Shown: positions 1 through 8,980, counted from the first letter of the stretch. The stretch: 64,000 bases of DNA from an uncultured Collinsella sp. (GCA_900541785.1 UQKY01000001.1:1-64000); one strand, 5' to 3'. The notes: generated by a model from the letters alone, not told the origin. Numbers and translations: made by a program.

Positions 1-23
1 TCACGGTGCTTATTTCCCAGTGA

Positions 24-1307
24 TCACTCGGACCACTTCTTAGTGAACATCAACACGGGTGCAGGGGCAGGTGCCGGAGCAGGTGCAGGCGCGGGTGCAG
101 GGGCAGGTGCAGGCGCGGGTGCAGGGGCAGGTGCCGGAGCAGGTGCAGCACCAGTGGCGGCCGTGGGATTGAATCCCGCAGGAGCAGGCTTCTTCTCACC
201 CGGGAGCACAAACGTCAGGACGTCGTCGGTATCCTCGTCGGACCACTCGCTGGCATAGCGCGCGGCCCAGTAGCCAACGGCGCGATACTTGAGCATCTTG
301 CCAAACACAGTCAGGAACACCGTGACAAAGGCAACGATCATCAAGAACAGGATGAGCGTAATGCCGCCGCCCTCGATGATTGCCTCAAGACCCGTGGGGC
401 GATAGTAATAGCTATACATACCAAACGTAGCAATGGCGCCAAAGATGGCGGTGAAGATCCACGTGATGATGTGCGACACGATGCCCGTCAAAAACTCGGG
501 AAGAATCGAGGCGCAGAATAGCTTGCCCAGGTTGGCCTTATAAGACTTCCAGACCTTCTCGAGCGAAAACGCGCTTTCCACGCGCCCCGCGACGGCAAAG
601 TGCATCACGGCGGCATCACCAAACATCTTAAAGAAGATGCCCAGTACCACCGACACGATCATGGCAAAGACAAGCAGCCCCATCGAACCGATGAGGGCAC
701 CCTCAAGACCGCTCCAACCATTGAAATAATATGAACCGACGGCACCGATCACGACGCTCTCGATAGCCGAGAACACCACGCCAATCACCGGAATAATGGC
801 CACGAACTCGAGCACACCGGTAATGACAGACGAGAAAATGCCCAATCCAAACGAGGTCGAGCGCAGCAGCGGACGCTCCATGCCGTTATCATCCTTGAGC
901 GACAGGTCACGACCCCACTCGATGGCAAAGCCCGCGCCGCACACGCTTGCCACGTACGCGAGCAAAAAGCCAATGGCCGCTGCGATACCGCCGATAACGG
1001 GGATAAACAGCACCAGCACCGAGACAACACAGATCAGCGCCGGCAAAAAGGCGATTTGGCATACGCGAACCAAGGCGCCGGGAACCTTAAGCATGTCGTT
1101 GAAGGCCTGAGCCATGCAACCCTTGGGCGCGTTCATAGCCGGCTGGGGCGCAACGAACGGCTGCGGCTGGGCAAACGGCTGACCCTGCGGCTGAGGTTGA
1201 GCTTGCGGAGCGGGACCGGCGGCCTTGACCTCGGTATTAGGGGCACCGCACACGCCGCAGAACTTGTCGTTATCGCCCATGGGGGCGCCACACTGCGAAC
1301 AGAACAT
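24..1307 (-). CDS. Zinc-ribbon polytopic membrane protein with Ala-Pro tail
   Basis: Predicted 427-residue membrane protein of unknown function. A zinc ribbon opens it, with CxxC pairs at C3/C6 and C17/C20. A Pro/Gln-rich linker follows, then a membrane domain with several long hydrophobic helices from about residue 85 to 360. The C-terminus is a Pro-Ala run of about 40 residues ending in a short basic tail. I chose the ATG at 1307 because an AAGGG ribosome-binding site lies nine bases upstream; an in-frame ATG at 1316 sits too close to it. Zinc-ribbon plus membrane-domain proteins of this layout are common and uncharacterised in Actinobacteria. The function is unknown. Confidence 0.8.
   Translation of the reverse strand: MFCSQCGAPMGDNDKFCGVCGAPNTEVKAAGPAPQAQPQPQGQPFAQPQPFVAPQPAMNAPKGCMAQAFNDMLKVPGALVRVCQIAFLPALICVVSVLVLFIPVIGGIAAAIGFLLAYVASVCGAGFAIEWGRDLSLKDDNGMERPLLRSTSFGLGIFSSVITGVLEFVAIIPVIGVVFSAIESVVIGAVGSYYFNGWSGLEGALIGSMGLLVFAMIVSVVLGIFFKMFGDAAVMHFAVAGRVESAFSLEKVWKSYKANLGKLFCASILPEFLTGIVSHIITWIFTAIFGAIATFGMYSYYYRPTGLEAIIEGGGITLILFLMIVAFVTVFLTVFGKMLKYRAVGYWAARYASEWSDEDTDDVLTFVLPGEKKPAPAGFNPTAATGAAPAPAPAPAPAPAPAPAPAPAPAPAPAPAPVLMFTKKWSE
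60..152 (-). repeat. Hexanucleotide-based tandem repeat encoding (Ala-Pro)n
   Basis: Near-perfect repetition of six-base units of the GCAGGT/GCGGGT/GCCGGA type, with a higher-order unit of about 36 bases. It codes for the Ala-Pro tail of the zinc-ribbon protein. Because the unit is six bases, gain or loss of copies changes the tail length without breaking the frame. Confidence 0.85.
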
Positions 1308-1456
1308 CGAAATCATCCCTTCGTATCTAGAGCGAATCACCTGGACCGCAAACGATGTCTTTGGCATCATTATCGCCCAATGTGGGGACAAATACCCCAA
1401 GATGACCGATTTGCAACGCAGCCGGTTAATTCAATGATTCGAAGCGCGCACCAGGG

Positions 1457-2479
1457 CTAGTTCGTGCCGCGGAAGCCCTTGCCCACAATCTCGGAGCTGT
1501 CAACGATCGTGATAAACGCATTCGGATCGATATCGCGGGTATAGCGGCGCAGTTGTACTGCCTCGCGACGGCTCAGCACGCTCATAATCACCGTGACGCA
1601 CCTGCCCGAGAAGGCGCCGTAACCACGGCTGATTGTTGCTGTGCGGTTGAGATGCTTGACGATAAACTCCTCGACTTTGCGCGGTTCGGCGCAAATAATC
1701 GTACAGACCTTACGAAGGTGAATGCTCTCGATGGCCTTATCGACCACGAGCGTCTTGGCAAACAAGCCAAGTACGCAGTACAGGCCGACGCGCGGGCCAT
1801 ACAGGAAAGCCGCGACGGTCACGATGCCGATATCGACCAGCAACAAGGCGCGTCCGATCTCGAGCGTCGTACGACGCTTGAGGATCATGGCAAGGATGTC
1901 GGTGCCGCCCGTCGAGGCGCCAATGTCAAAGACAATGGCACTGCCCAGCGCCGGCAAGATGACGGCAAAACACAGGTCGAGCCACATATCGCCCGTCATC
2001 GAAACATCCGTCGGGATGAAGAGCTCAAACAGCGAGACGTAGGCCGAAAGCGCAAACGAGGCAAAGACGCTCCAAAGGATTGCCTTGCGCTCCAAAAAGA
2101 TAAAGCCCAGGATGACCAGGACCGCGTTGATAATCCACATAAAGACGCCGACGGGCAGAGTCGGGAACAGCGTGGAAAGAATGACCGACACACCCGAGGT
2201 GCCGCCGAAGGCAAAGTGATTGGGGGTTTTAAAGGCCACGATGGCAAAGGCCGTGAGGATCAGGCCCAAATTGAGCTCGGCAAAAAAGCGCGGAAAGCCT
2301 GGCTCCTGGCTGCGCTTGCGGCCGGCGCGCTCGCCACGTTCGATATCCTCGCGACCGACAACGCGCTCCATCGGCACCACCGGAGGACGATGCACTTCCT
2401 CGGCGGCACGCGACGCCGCCTCTGCCGCAGCGGCTTCAATCGCCCATGCCTTGCTTTCGGTCTCGTGTTCGTCGGCCAT
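1457..2479 (-). CDS. YitT family membrane protein (DUF161/DUF2179)
   Basis: 340-residue inner-membrane protein. A charged cytosolic segment of about 60 residues comes first. Five or six hydrophobic helices follow, including a glycine-rich stretch with DIGASTGGTDILA typical of YitT/DUF161. A soluble C-terminal DUF2179 domain (about residues 250-330) ends with ITIVDSSEIVGKGF. The start is ATG with a GAGGGG ribosome-binding site. Family members are widespread in Firmicutes and Actinobacteria, and their transport role is not established. The unusual part is the long acidic N-terminal extension before the first helix. Confidence 0.85.
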   Translation of the reverse strand: MADEHETESKAWAIEAAAAEAASRAAEEVHRPPVVPMERVVGREDIERGERAGRKRSQEPGFPRFFAELNLGLILTAFAIVAFKTPNHFAFGGTSGVSVILSTLFPTLPVGVFMWIINAVLVILGFIFLERKAILWSVFASFALSAYVSLFELFIPTDVSMTGDMWLDLCFAVILPALGSAIVFDIGASTGGTDILAMILKRRTTLEIGRALLLVDIGIVTVAAFLYGPRVGLYCVLGLFAKTLVVDKAIESIHLRKVCTIICAEPRKVEEFIVKHLNRTATISRGYGAFSGRCVTVIMSVLSRREAVQLRRYTRDIDPNAFITIVDSSEIVGKGFRGTN

Positions 2480-2593
2480 TACGGCAACCCCTCGTTAACA
2501 ATTTGGAAACAATGCGCCCATTAGGGTAACGCGGAACGCGAAGATTGCAACCCTTAGTTAGACGAGCGGTATGACTAGATCGAGGCTATATAG

Positions 2594-2634
2594 AAAACGG
2601 TCGACCGCGCTTCTGCTTGCGCGGTCGACCGTTT
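2594..2634 (-). terminator. Rho-independent terminator of the asp23 cluster
   Basis: A 16-bp perfect stem (AAACGGTCGACCGCGC and its complement) with an eight-base loop. On the minus strand it is followed by TTTTCTATAT, so it would end transcripts coming from asp23. Confidence 0.8.
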
Positions 2635-2648
2635 GGCGTTTTCGCAGG

Positions 2649-2688
2649 TAAAACCTACCAAAACAAACCTGTCCCTTTTTAGTAGGTT
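2649..2688. repeat. Dispersed hairpin repeat, type R1 (copy a)
   Basis: Arms AACCTACC/GGTAGGTT flank A- and T-rich steps and the core CCTGTCCC (GGGACAGG on the other strand). The right arm overlaps the TAA stop codon of the asp23-like gene. Other R1 copies lie at 7506, 31228, 41164, 43489 and 51431. Confidence 0.8.
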
Positions 2689-3205
2689 ACTCGTGCTGGC
2701 TGGTGCGGTGCTCGTACTCCTCGGGGGTGATGACATCCTCGATGCGCAGGTTGACGCCTGCCACCTCAAGGCCGGTCATCGCGGCCAGACGCTCGGTGAC
2801 GCGCGCCTTAACGTCGTCAAAGATCGCAGGCGCATAGGCGCCATACTCGATGATGACCGAGATGTTGACGACCACGCGGTTGTCGTCGGTGACCTCGACC
2901 GTCACGCCCTTGGTCAGGTTCTCGGCACCAAACTGCTCCTGCACAAAGTGCATAAGGTTACCCTTCATGCCCAGAACATGCGGCACCTCGCGGGTGGCCA
3001 TGGCGACGATCTTCTCGATCACGCCGTTGGAATAGGTCAGCGAGTCCTCGGACTCGTCCGCTTCCTCGTCGTCCTCGTCCGCCTCGTCTTCGGACTCTGC
3101 CTCGACGAGCGCCTCGTCCTCGAGCGTCACGTCCCCGGCATCGACGACGGTCTCATTCGCTTCGAGCTCGGTATCGGCCACATCGACCTTCGTGTTAAAA
3201 GCCAT
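2687..3205 (-). CDS. asp23: Asp23/Gls24 family envelope stress protein
   Basis: 172 residues. The first 60 are strongly acidic (Glu/Asp runs). The Asp23/Gls24 domain covers about residues 62-165, with YSNGVIEKIVAMATREVPHV at its start and VTVEVTDDNRVVVNISVIIEYG in the middle. In Firmicutes the family is a cytoplasmic membrane-associated envelope protein anchored by AmaP. A consistent context supports that here: a DUF2273 protein and an AmaP-like anchor lie just upstream on the same strand. GGAGG precedes the ATG. The gene is probably the last of its operon, since a terminator follows. Confidence 0.88.
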   Translation of the reverse strand: MAFNTKVDVADTELEANETVVDAGDVTLEDEALVEAESEDEADEDDEEADESEDSLTYSNGVIEKIVAMATREVPHVLGMKGNLMHFVQEQFGAENLTKGVTVEVTDDNRVVVNISVIIEYGAYAPAIFDDVKARVTERLAAMTGLEVAGVNLRIEDVITPEEYEHRTSQHE

Positions 3206-3249
3206 GGTTCCTCCTTATGCCTGCCGCGGATGCGACAGTCGAATACGTA

Positions 3250-3627
3250 TTAGCGGCCGCTAAACAGGCGGCCGAAGAAGTTGACGATACCGTTCTCGCC
3301 GTCGCGAATCTGGCCGATCACGGCGCCAATCAGCACAAAGAATGCGATGACGAGCGTGTCCCACAGGCCCAACGTAAGTACCAGCACGGCGAGGATAAAG
3401 CCAGCCACGGCGCCGAGCGTAGTGTTGGGGTGGCGCACGGCGTAGCTCCAGATAGCAGCGCCCGTACCTTTGATGAGACCCATGGCCTCGTCAAAGTCGT
3501 TGGCGGCGCTGTCGTGCTGCTCGCCGGCCTCGGGCTTGGTGTCGGCGGACTCGCCTGCCGGCGTAGCGTTCTGGTCGATCGTCAGGCGCGGCGTGCGGGC
3601 GGTCTTGTCTTGATTGGTATCACTCAC
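3250..3627 (-). CDS. DUF2273 small membrane protein
   Basis: 125 residues with a polar, disordered N-terminal half. Two adjacent hydrophobic helices follow (about residues 65-108, TTLGAVAGFILAVLVLTLGL then TLVIAFFVLIGAVIG), and a basic tail. This is the DUF2273 layout usually encoded between amaP and asp23. I chose GTG at 3627: it has a GGAGG site and overlaps the stop of the upstream amaP-like gene by eight bases, which suggests translational coupling. An upstream in-frame start would run through the previous gene. The precise role is unknown, probably in envelope stress protein anchoring. Confidence 0.85.
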   Translation of the reverse strand: MSDTNQDKTARTPRLTIDQNATPAGESADTKPEAGEQHDSAANDFDEAMGLIKGTGAAIWSYAVRHPNTTLGAVAGFILAVLVLTLGLWDTLVIAFFVLIGAVIGQIRDGENGIVNFFGRLFSGR

Positions 3628-4165
3628 CGGAAACCTCCACGGTCTGGACGGTAGTCTTGGACGGCAAAAAACGGACGCGCGCGGTCGTGCCCGGCGTGCC
3701 GAGCATGGTGTCGCAGGCCTTCTCGATGCGCTGCTGCATCGAGGTGGCAAGAGCGGCAACGTCCTTGTCATCGAGCGCGATGGCCTCGACCTTAAAACGA
3801 ACGCGCGACTCGTCGGAGCCTTGAACGCGTGCCTCGATATGCTCAACCATCACGCGATCATCGCACTCTGCCGCGGCACGGGCGCACGAGGAAAGCGCTG
3901 CGAGCGTGACCTCGATATTGCGCTCCCCCGCCGGATGCACGCAGGACGGCTCGCGACGCGCGAACATCAGGCGGAAAAAACCGATGAGCACGCCAAGCGC
4001 CACGATAGCGGCACACACCGTAACGACGACGCGAGGCATGGCGTCACGCAGCAGCAGCATAAAGCGATACGTATACGGTCCCCAGAACTGGCAGACAAGC
4101 GTACCCAGCACCACGATGGCGGCGGCAAGATACACGATCGCTAGGGCTCGTTTGAGTACGCGCAC
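3620..4165 (-). CDS. amaP: Alkaline shock response membrane anchor protein (AmaP-like)
   Basis: 181 residues. Two transmembrane helices lie at about 5-26 and 43-68, followed by a soluble domain ending in VRFLPSKTTVQTVEVSGE. In staphylococci AmaP tethers Asp23 to the membrane, and gene order here (amaP, DUF2273, asp23) matches. I prefer GTG at 4165, five bases after GAAGGGAG, over upstream ATGs that lack a binding site and would add about 43 non-conserved-looking residues. The stop overlaps the next gene. Confidence 0.75.
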   Translation of the reverse strand: MRVLKRALAIVYLAAAIVVLGTLVCQFWGPYTYRFMLLLRDAMPRVVVTVCAAIVALGVLIGFFRLMFARREPSCVHPAGERNIEVTLAALSSCARAAAECDDRVMVEHIEARVQGSDESRVRFKVEAIALDDKDVAALATSMQQRIEKACDTMLGTPGTTARVRFLPSKTTVQTVEVSGE

Positions 4166-4330
4166 GCGCGCTCCCTTCAGGTTTCGGTCCACAGAATGCA
4201 AAACGATTCGCATCATTATAAAAGAGCCGGGTCCGGTGCCATACGCACGCGGATCCGGCTCATCTATTCCACGAGGCTTGCATGCTCGCTTCATTATGCC
4301 CAGATATGCACGGCTTAACCCGTGTGGGCG

Positions 4331-5137
4331 CTACTCCTCCTCGAGGGCAGCGATGACCTCGTCGGTCATGTCCATGGTGCTGTAAACATCCTGGACGTCG
4401 TCGAGCTCCTCAAGACGGTCGATGAGGCGCTGGACCTTCTTGGCGTCGGTACCGGAGACCTCGGTCGGGGTAGTCGGGACCATGGTGGTCTCGGAGCCCT
4501 TGACCTGGACGCCCTGTTCCTCGAGCGCCTTGGAGACAGCCATGACGTCGTTAGCAGCGGTCCAGACGATCCACTCCTCGCCGGCGTCCTCGTAGTCCTC
4601 GCCACCGGCCTCGGCGATGGCCATCATGAACTCATCCTCGTCACCGGCAGGACCGTTGGCGATCATGGTCTCCTTCTTGGCGTTCTCGTCCAGGATCTCC
4701 TTGGCGACGACGATCTGGCCCTTGCGCTCAAACTGGAAGGCGACGGAGCCGGAGGTGCCCAGGTTACCACCAGCGTGGGAGAAGGCGGAACGGACATCAG
4801 CGGCGGTGCGGTTGCGGTTGTCGGTCAGGCAGTCAACGTAGACGGCGACACCGGCGGGACCGTAGCCCTCGTACACGATGTTCTCGTAGACGGCGGCATC
4901 GGCACCCGAACCGAAGGCCTTGTCGATAGCGGACTTGATCTTGTCCTTGGGCATGGACTGAGCCTTGGCCTTAGCAACGGCAGCGGCGAGGCTGGCGTTG
5001 TTCTCGGGCAGCGGGTCGCCGCCGAGACGGGCAGCAACGGTGATGTTGCGGCTCAGCTTGGAGAAGAGGGCGGAACGCTTGGCGTCCTGCGCGCCCTTAC
5101 GATGCTTGGTTGTGGCCCACTTAGAGTGTCCGGACAT
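4331..5137 (-). CDS. yebC: YebC/PmpR family transcriptional or translational regulator
   Basis: 268 residues starting MSGHSKWATTKHRKGAQDAKR, the diagnostic YebC N-terminus. The three usual domains follow, with the KAKAQSMPKDKIKSAI and YEGYGPAGVAVYVDCLTDN signatures. YebC proteins bind DNA as regulators, and some members were later linked to ribosome stalling on proline stretches. The C-terminus is more acidic and about 20-25 residues longer than in E. coli. AGGAG precedes the ATG. The gene sits upstream of the amaP cluster but is separated by about 165 bases, so co-transcription is uncertain. Confidence 0.95.
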   Translation of the reverse strand: MSGHSKWATTKHRKGAQDAKRSALFSKLSRNITVAARLGGDPLPENNASLAAAVAKAKAQSMPKDKIKSAIDKAFGSGADAAVYENIVYEGYGPAGVAVYVDCLTDNRNRTAADVRSAFSHAGGNLGTSGSVAFQFERKGQIVVAKEILDENAKKETMIANGPAGDEDEFMMAIAEAGGEDYEDAGEEWIVWTAANDVMAVSKALEEQGVQVKGSETTMVPTTPTEVSGTDAKKVQRLIDRLEELDDVQDVYSTMDMTDEVIAALEEE

Positions 5138-5268
5138 ACGTGTCTCCTATCGGTTTCGACCTAAAGCCCAGCGCAGATGCTCGGGCAATATAAACAAACG
5201 TCGTTATGATATACCTACTGGCCTGCGAGATAAACCCCAAAATGAAGGCGTCGTGATGATACAGTCCC

Positions 5269-5301
5269 TTGGTGCAAAGCAACCTGCCCCCTTTGCACCA
5301 A
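5269..5301 (-). repeat. Stop-codon-proximal hairpin, type R5
   Basis: Perfect 11-bp arms (TTGGTGCAAAG/CTTTGCACCAA) flank a loop reading GGGGGCAGGTTG on the minus strand. It starts one base after the TAA of the large membrane protein gene. The loop resembles the GGGACAGG core of R1 and R2, although the arms differ. Confidence 0.75.
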
Positions 5302-5302
5302 A

Positions 5303-7486
5303 TTAGGACCAGAGGAGGTCGCTGCGGGTGATGGTGGCGCCGATGGCAAAGGGCATGCAGGCGATGACCGGATACAGGTAGCGCATGTAGGTCGAGCCGT
5401 TGCAGGGGCCAATCAGGCACACGGCGAGCACGCCCAGCAGCGGCACCCAAATGGCCAGCCCGCGCCATGAATGACGACGTAGCAGATAGACCACCACGGC
5501 GATCATGATCCACACATAGGTGGCCGAGCTCATGGTGAGCGAGATAAACGGGATGCGTTGTACTGCCACGCGATACAGGTTGATCAGGTGGTCGCACCAG
5601 CGCACAACCTTGCTATCGACCGGATGGAAGTCAAAGTACTTGAGGTTATCGGGCTTCGCCATGATCTCGGCACTGCGCGCCGTGCTGTAGACCCATGCGT
5701 CGCGAGCGCTCGGATAAAAATACCCATAGTAGTTATTGATGAGCGCCGAGATATAGCACCCGGGGTCCTTTTTGAACATCTGGGCCCACACCTCAAAATA
5801 GGCCTTGATGTCCTCCTGCGAGGCATACTCGTTAAAGCAATTTTTGACGGCGTCCGACTTATCCGGGTTGTAACGGCGGCCCAGGTTCTCGTACTTGAGC
5901 ACACGGTCGATCACGGCACGCTCTTCGTCGGTCACCAAGCCGTCGCAAGGAGCCTCCACGATGGTGCCGTCCTCCTTAACCGTGGGGTTGACGCCCGAGT
6001 TGAGGCCGTCGTGCTTTTGGACGAAACGAGCCGTCTGCTGGAACGGAATCGAGAGGATTTCGCGCTTGGAACCAGGCGTGATATCGTGCGCCGGCATAAA
6101 GACCTTGGTGAAGTACATATTGGAGGCAAGACAGAGCGCGAGCACCGCGAGGACGCCGACCCAGCGGAAACGCGGGATGGCGCCCGAAGGCGCAGCACCA
6201 GCCTGCTTGGCTGCACGATGAGCCACATGCGCGTCCCATGCGCAAAACGCCGCCGCGATTACGCATGCCGCCAGGGGAAACACCAGGCCGCCGTTACGCA
6301 GAAACGTGGAACCCATGGCGCCCAGAGCGAGCAGCAGCCAATCATGGCGCGCAAAGAGCACGGGCCTCTGTTCGCCCGCACGCTCGGCATTGGCATCGCG
6401 ACGGGGCAGGCCGCATGCCACGAGCTTCACGGTCTGCACCAACAGCACTAAAAACGCGTCGGCAAACAGCACATCTTTGGTAAGCAGGGCCGCGTAGTTG
6501 GAGAACATGGGCATAAACACAAAGAACAGCAGGATCACGCCGCGGACCGGCAGGCTCACGCCCAGCTTGCGCAGCGACGAGATGGAATAGGCCATGCAGG
6601 CGGCCGTAATGACGAACTGGGCGCAGGTGTAGATGGCAAGACCTGCGTTGGCGCTATTGAACAGCGAAAGCCCCAGCTGGACGCACGAACCGATGATGGC
6701 CGTGTGCGCCACGGGGTGATGTCCGTTGAGCAACACATTGGGATTGAGCAGACGCAGGTAGTCACTCGTGCCGTTGGGGTAGTTGAACCACTGGCGAATC
6801 TGCGCACCCGTATCTCCCATAAAAAGGCCAGGCAGCGAAGCGATGAGCGTGGGCGCCCAGACGATCATAAGCACCAGGAAGGGCCCGGCAAAGGGATGGA
6901 CCGAGAGCACGGCGTGAGCCACACGCCATACGCGGCCAAAGTGTGCTTCGGAAAACGGAATGCGCCGAGAGCTCAGCCAATCTAGACACTCAAAGGCGAG
7001 GTAGAAGGCAACGACCGCCAAGAGCATCCAGCCCGCACCGCCTATCCAGGCGCAGATGATGCGGGCCTTGTCGCCGAGCACGATCTCGGCCGAATCGGTG
7101 AGGTCGTAGCTGCGGCCAAACACCATGCAGACGGCAAAGAACAGCGACGGAAGGATCACCGAGGGACGCCAAGCGTCGCCGCGGCCAAAGAACACGTAGC
7201 GAAATGGCAGCGTGAGCAGGCAGGCAAGCGCAAGCAGCATGACCGCGTCGGTATGGCCGGCAAACGAGAGGAGCACCTCGTAGCACACGTACAGCATGCC
7301 CGAGGCTTTGGGGTCAATCGCCAAGACTGCGTTGCTCGACACCGGGGCGGGATCGATGGAAAACGCCGTGGTCGCCAACAGCGCGAGCAAAAATGCGATG
7401 AGCGTCTGCTTGGCAGGGTAGCGCTTAAACCAGACGATGCGGGCAGCGTCGCGCGCAGCCGTTGTGGAGAGGTCGGGATCCTTCAC
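5303..7486 (-). CDS. Large polytopic membrane protein, GT-C-like, possibly DUF6020
   Basis: 727 residues with about 12-14 hydrophobic helices. A polar, probably extracytoplasmic segment lies at about residues 470-610, before the last helices. The motif GDTGAQIRQWFNYPN after an early helix pair and the overall layout resemble GT-C glycosyltransferase-like or DUF6020 proteins found in Coriobacteria; that assignment is from memory of the family and not certain. The start is GTG with AAAGG about ten bases upstream. It is preceded by R1 and R2 repeats and followed at once by the R5 hairpin. A role in envelope polysaccharide or glycolipid handling is only an inference. Confidence 0.65.
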   Translation of the reverse strand: MKDPDLSTTAARDAARIVWFKRYPAKQTLIAFLLALLATTAFSIDPAPVSSNAVLAIDPKASGMLYVCYEVLLSFAGHTDAVMLLALACLLTLPFRYVFFGRGDAWRPSVILPSLFFAVCMVFGRSYDLTDSAEIVLGDKARIICAWIGGAGWMLLAVVAFYLAFECLDWLSSRRIPFSEAHFGRVWRVAHAVLSVHPFAGPFLVLMIVWAPTLIASLPGLFMGDTGAQIRQWFNYPNGTSDYLRLLNPNVLLNGHHPVAHTAIIGSCVQLGLSLFNSANAGLAIYTCAQFVITAACMAYSISSLRKLGVSLPVRGVILLFFVFMPMFSNYAALLTKDVLFADAFLVLLVQTVKLVACGLPRRDANAERAGEQRPVLFARHDWLLLALGAMGSTFLRNGGLVFPLAACVIAAAFCAWDAHVAHRAAKQAGAAPSGAIPRFRWVGVLAVLALCLASNMYFTKVFMPAHDITPGSKREILSIPFQQTARFVQKHDGLNSGVNPTVKEDGTIVEAPCDGLVTDEERAVIDRVLKYENLGRRYNPDKSDAVKNCFNEYASQEDIKAYFEVWAQMFKKDPGCYISALINNYYGYFYPSARDAWVYSTARSAEIMAKPDNLKYFDFHPVDSKVVRWCDHLINLYRVAVQRIPFISLTMSSATYVWIMIAVVVYLLRRHSWRGLAIWVPLLGVLAVCLIGPCNGSTYMRYLYPVIACMPFAIGATITRSDLLWS

Positions 7487-7505
7487 AGTCCGAAAGCCTT
7501 TCTAG

Positions 7506-7544
7506 AAACCTGCCAAAAAGGGACAGGTTTATTTTGGCAGGTTT
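7506..7544. repeat. Dispersed hairpin repeat, type R1 (copy b)
   Basis: Arms AAACCTGCC/GGCAGGTTT with core AGGGACAGG. It lies 20 bases upstream of the GTG start of the large membrane protein. Confidence 0.8.
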
Positions 7545-7586
7545 TATCTGGGGAAACGTTACGGTTCTGTCATCGTTGCCCAGCGA

Positions 7587-7623
7587 ATCACCACAAAGGT
7601 GCCTGTCCCCTTTGTGGTGGTTT
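7587..7623. repeat. Dispersed hairpin repeat, type R2 (copy a)
   Basis: Arms CACCACAAAGG/CCTTTGTGGTG around TGCCTGTCCC. It ends seven bases short of the lgt stop codon. A near-identical copy lies at 31035. Confidence 0.8.
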
Positions 7624-7629
7624 TGGTGG

Positions 7630-8451
7630 TTAGGCGTCGAGGTAGATGCGCTGGGGGCGATTGCGGTGTCGGGCGAAAATGATGAGCGCCAGGCCCGCGA
7701 TCACGAGCGGCAGGCTCAGCAGCTGGCCCATGGTGATGACGCCGCCCAGCAGATAGCCCAGCTGCGCATCGGGCACGCGCACGAACTCAACGAGAAAGCG
7801 GACGATGCCGTACCCCATCACGAACACGCCCATAAACGTGCCCTGGGGCAGTAGCGGCTTTTTGCGGCTGAGCACCTGCAAAATACAGAAGAGCACGACG
7901 CCCTCAAGAAACGCCTCGTAGAGCTGGGAGGGATGGCGCGGCATATCGCCCGCGGTGCCGCCAAAGATCACGCCCCAGGGCAGATCGGTCGGCTTGCCCC
8001 ACAGCTCGCCGTTGACAAAGTTGGCGCAGCGCCCCAGGCACAGGGCCAGCGGAGCACCGATGACCGCGAGGTCTGCCAAAGTCCAGGCGTCGAGCTTGTA
8101 CATGCGGCACACGATGATGCCGCCCAAGATGCCGCCCACCAGGCCACCGTGGAAGCTCATGCCTCCCTCGTTGGTGGCAAAGATCTCGAGCGGGTGGGCC
8201 AAATAGTAGCCATCACCGTAAAAGACGACGTAAAACAGGCGCGCGCCGATAATCAGGCCAAAGACCGCGCCGACCACGACGCTCGTCAGGTCATCAATCG
8301 TAATGTCGAAGCCCCAACGACGTTGCGTGCGGTACATAACGACCGCCGTGAGCAGAGCGCCGACCACGTAGGCCAGACCGTACCAGTAGATGGTGATGGG
8401 GCCCGCCGAGATCGCGACGGGATCAAGCATATGGTAGAGGTCGTTGAGCAT
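7630..8451 (-). CDS. lgt: Prolipoprotein diacylglyceryl transferase
   Basis: 273 residues, seven predicted membrane helices, normal family length. Lgt moves diacylglycerol from phosphatidylglycerol to the lipobox cysteine of prelipoproteins, the first lipoprotein maturation step. Visible signatures are YWYGLAYVVGAL near the N-terminus, MSFHGGLVGGILGG in the middle, and GRCANFVNGELWGKPTDLPW (a variant of the R-GNF-N-E-G signature, with Ala-Asn for Gly-Asn). A substrate lipoprotein with a clear lipobox is encoded at 31380. The ribosome-binding site is weak (GCAGGGG). Confidence 0.95.
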   Translation of the reverse strand: MLNDLYHMLDPVAISAGPITIYWYGLAYVVGALLTAVVMYRTQRRWGFDITIDDLTSVVVGAVFGLIIGARLFYVVFYGDGYYLAHPLEIFATNEGGMSFHGGLVGGILGGIIVCRMYKLDAWTLADLAVIGAPLALCLGRCANFVNGELWGKPTDLPWGVIFGGTAGDMPRHPSQLYEAFLEGVVLFCILQVLSRKKPLLPQGTFMGVFVMGYGIVRFLVEFVRVPDAQLGYLLGGVITMGQLLSLPLVIAGLALIIFARHRNRPQRIYLDA

Positions 8452-8474
8452 ATCGATCCCCTGCTCCCTACATA

Positions 8475-8515
8475 CAAATGCGGCCGCGGGCCTTACGCTC
8501 GCAGCCGCATATTTG
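8475..8515 (-). terminator. Hairpin between the NifU-like gene and lgt
   Basis: Arms AAATGCGGC/GCCGCATATTT enclose a GC-rich interior that can also pair in part. There is no clean T run, so it may be a weak terminator or an RNA stabiliser between the two genes. Confidence 0.45.
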
Positions 8516-8559
8516 GGCGTAACGTCTATGCGGAGCGTACCGTCCGCAGCTTTCGCATC

Positions 8560-8838
8560 TTAGAACGGTGCGTACTCGTCGTACAGGTCCTCGGCCTCGC
8601 CGGAAGCATTGACCTGCTCAACGCGGGTAACGCCGGGCACGTGCTCCTTCAGGATGCGCTCGATGCCCATGGAAAGGGTTAGCGAGCTCATGGGGCAGCC
8701 GGCACAGGCGCCCTGCAGCTCCAGCTTGACGACGCCCTCGTCGTCGACGCCCACATACTCCATATCGCCACCGTCGGCCTGCAGGTTGGGGCGAATCTCT
8801 TCAAGAACCTTCTTAAGCAGCTCTTCGTTAACAGCCAC
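8560..8838 (-). CDS. NifU-like C-terminal domain iron-sulfur scaffold protein
   Basis: 92 residues, a stand-alone Nfu domain. It starts LKKVLEEIRPNLQADGGDMEYV and carries CAGCPMSS (C45 and C48), the two cysteines that hold a labile [4Fe-4S] cluster between two monomers in this family. It probably passes Fe-S clusters to apo-enzymes, of which the window has several (activase, radical SAM protein). The start is GTG with AGGAG nine bases upstream. Lgt lies downstream on the same strand after a hairpin. Confidence 0.93.
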   Translation of the reverse strand: MAVNEELLKKVLEEIRPNLQADGGDMEYVGVDDEGVVKLELQGACAGCPMSSLTLSMGIERILKEHVPGVTRVEQVNASGEAEDLYDEYAPF

Positions 8839-8947
8839 AGGGGCTCCTTTCTCACAACAACGCGGGCACGCCCGCGGACAGAAGCTATGTTACTACAGCC
8901 ATGTACCCGCTCACGAGCCGTCCATGCGCGCAGACGCGACTTTCACG

Positions 8948-8980
8948 AGTAGTCAATTTGGGACGGGGCTCTTTTGGCTG
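8948..8980. repeat. Dispersed repeat, type R3 (copy c, degenerate)
   Basis: AGTCAATTTGGGACGGGG followed by CTCTTTTGGCT. It is close to the two perfect copies at 10526 and 10616. It lies about 30 bases past the stop of the dCMP deaminase gene. Confidence 0.6.

Noticed and set aside
43..258. Glycine-Ala repeat protein on the plus strand
   Set aside because: It is the complement of the Ala-Pro tail of the minus-strand gene.
2650..2769. Small proteins containing KRDRFVLVGF-like peptides at many loci
   Set aside because: They are translations of the R1 repeat, with no ribosome-binding sites, so not genes.
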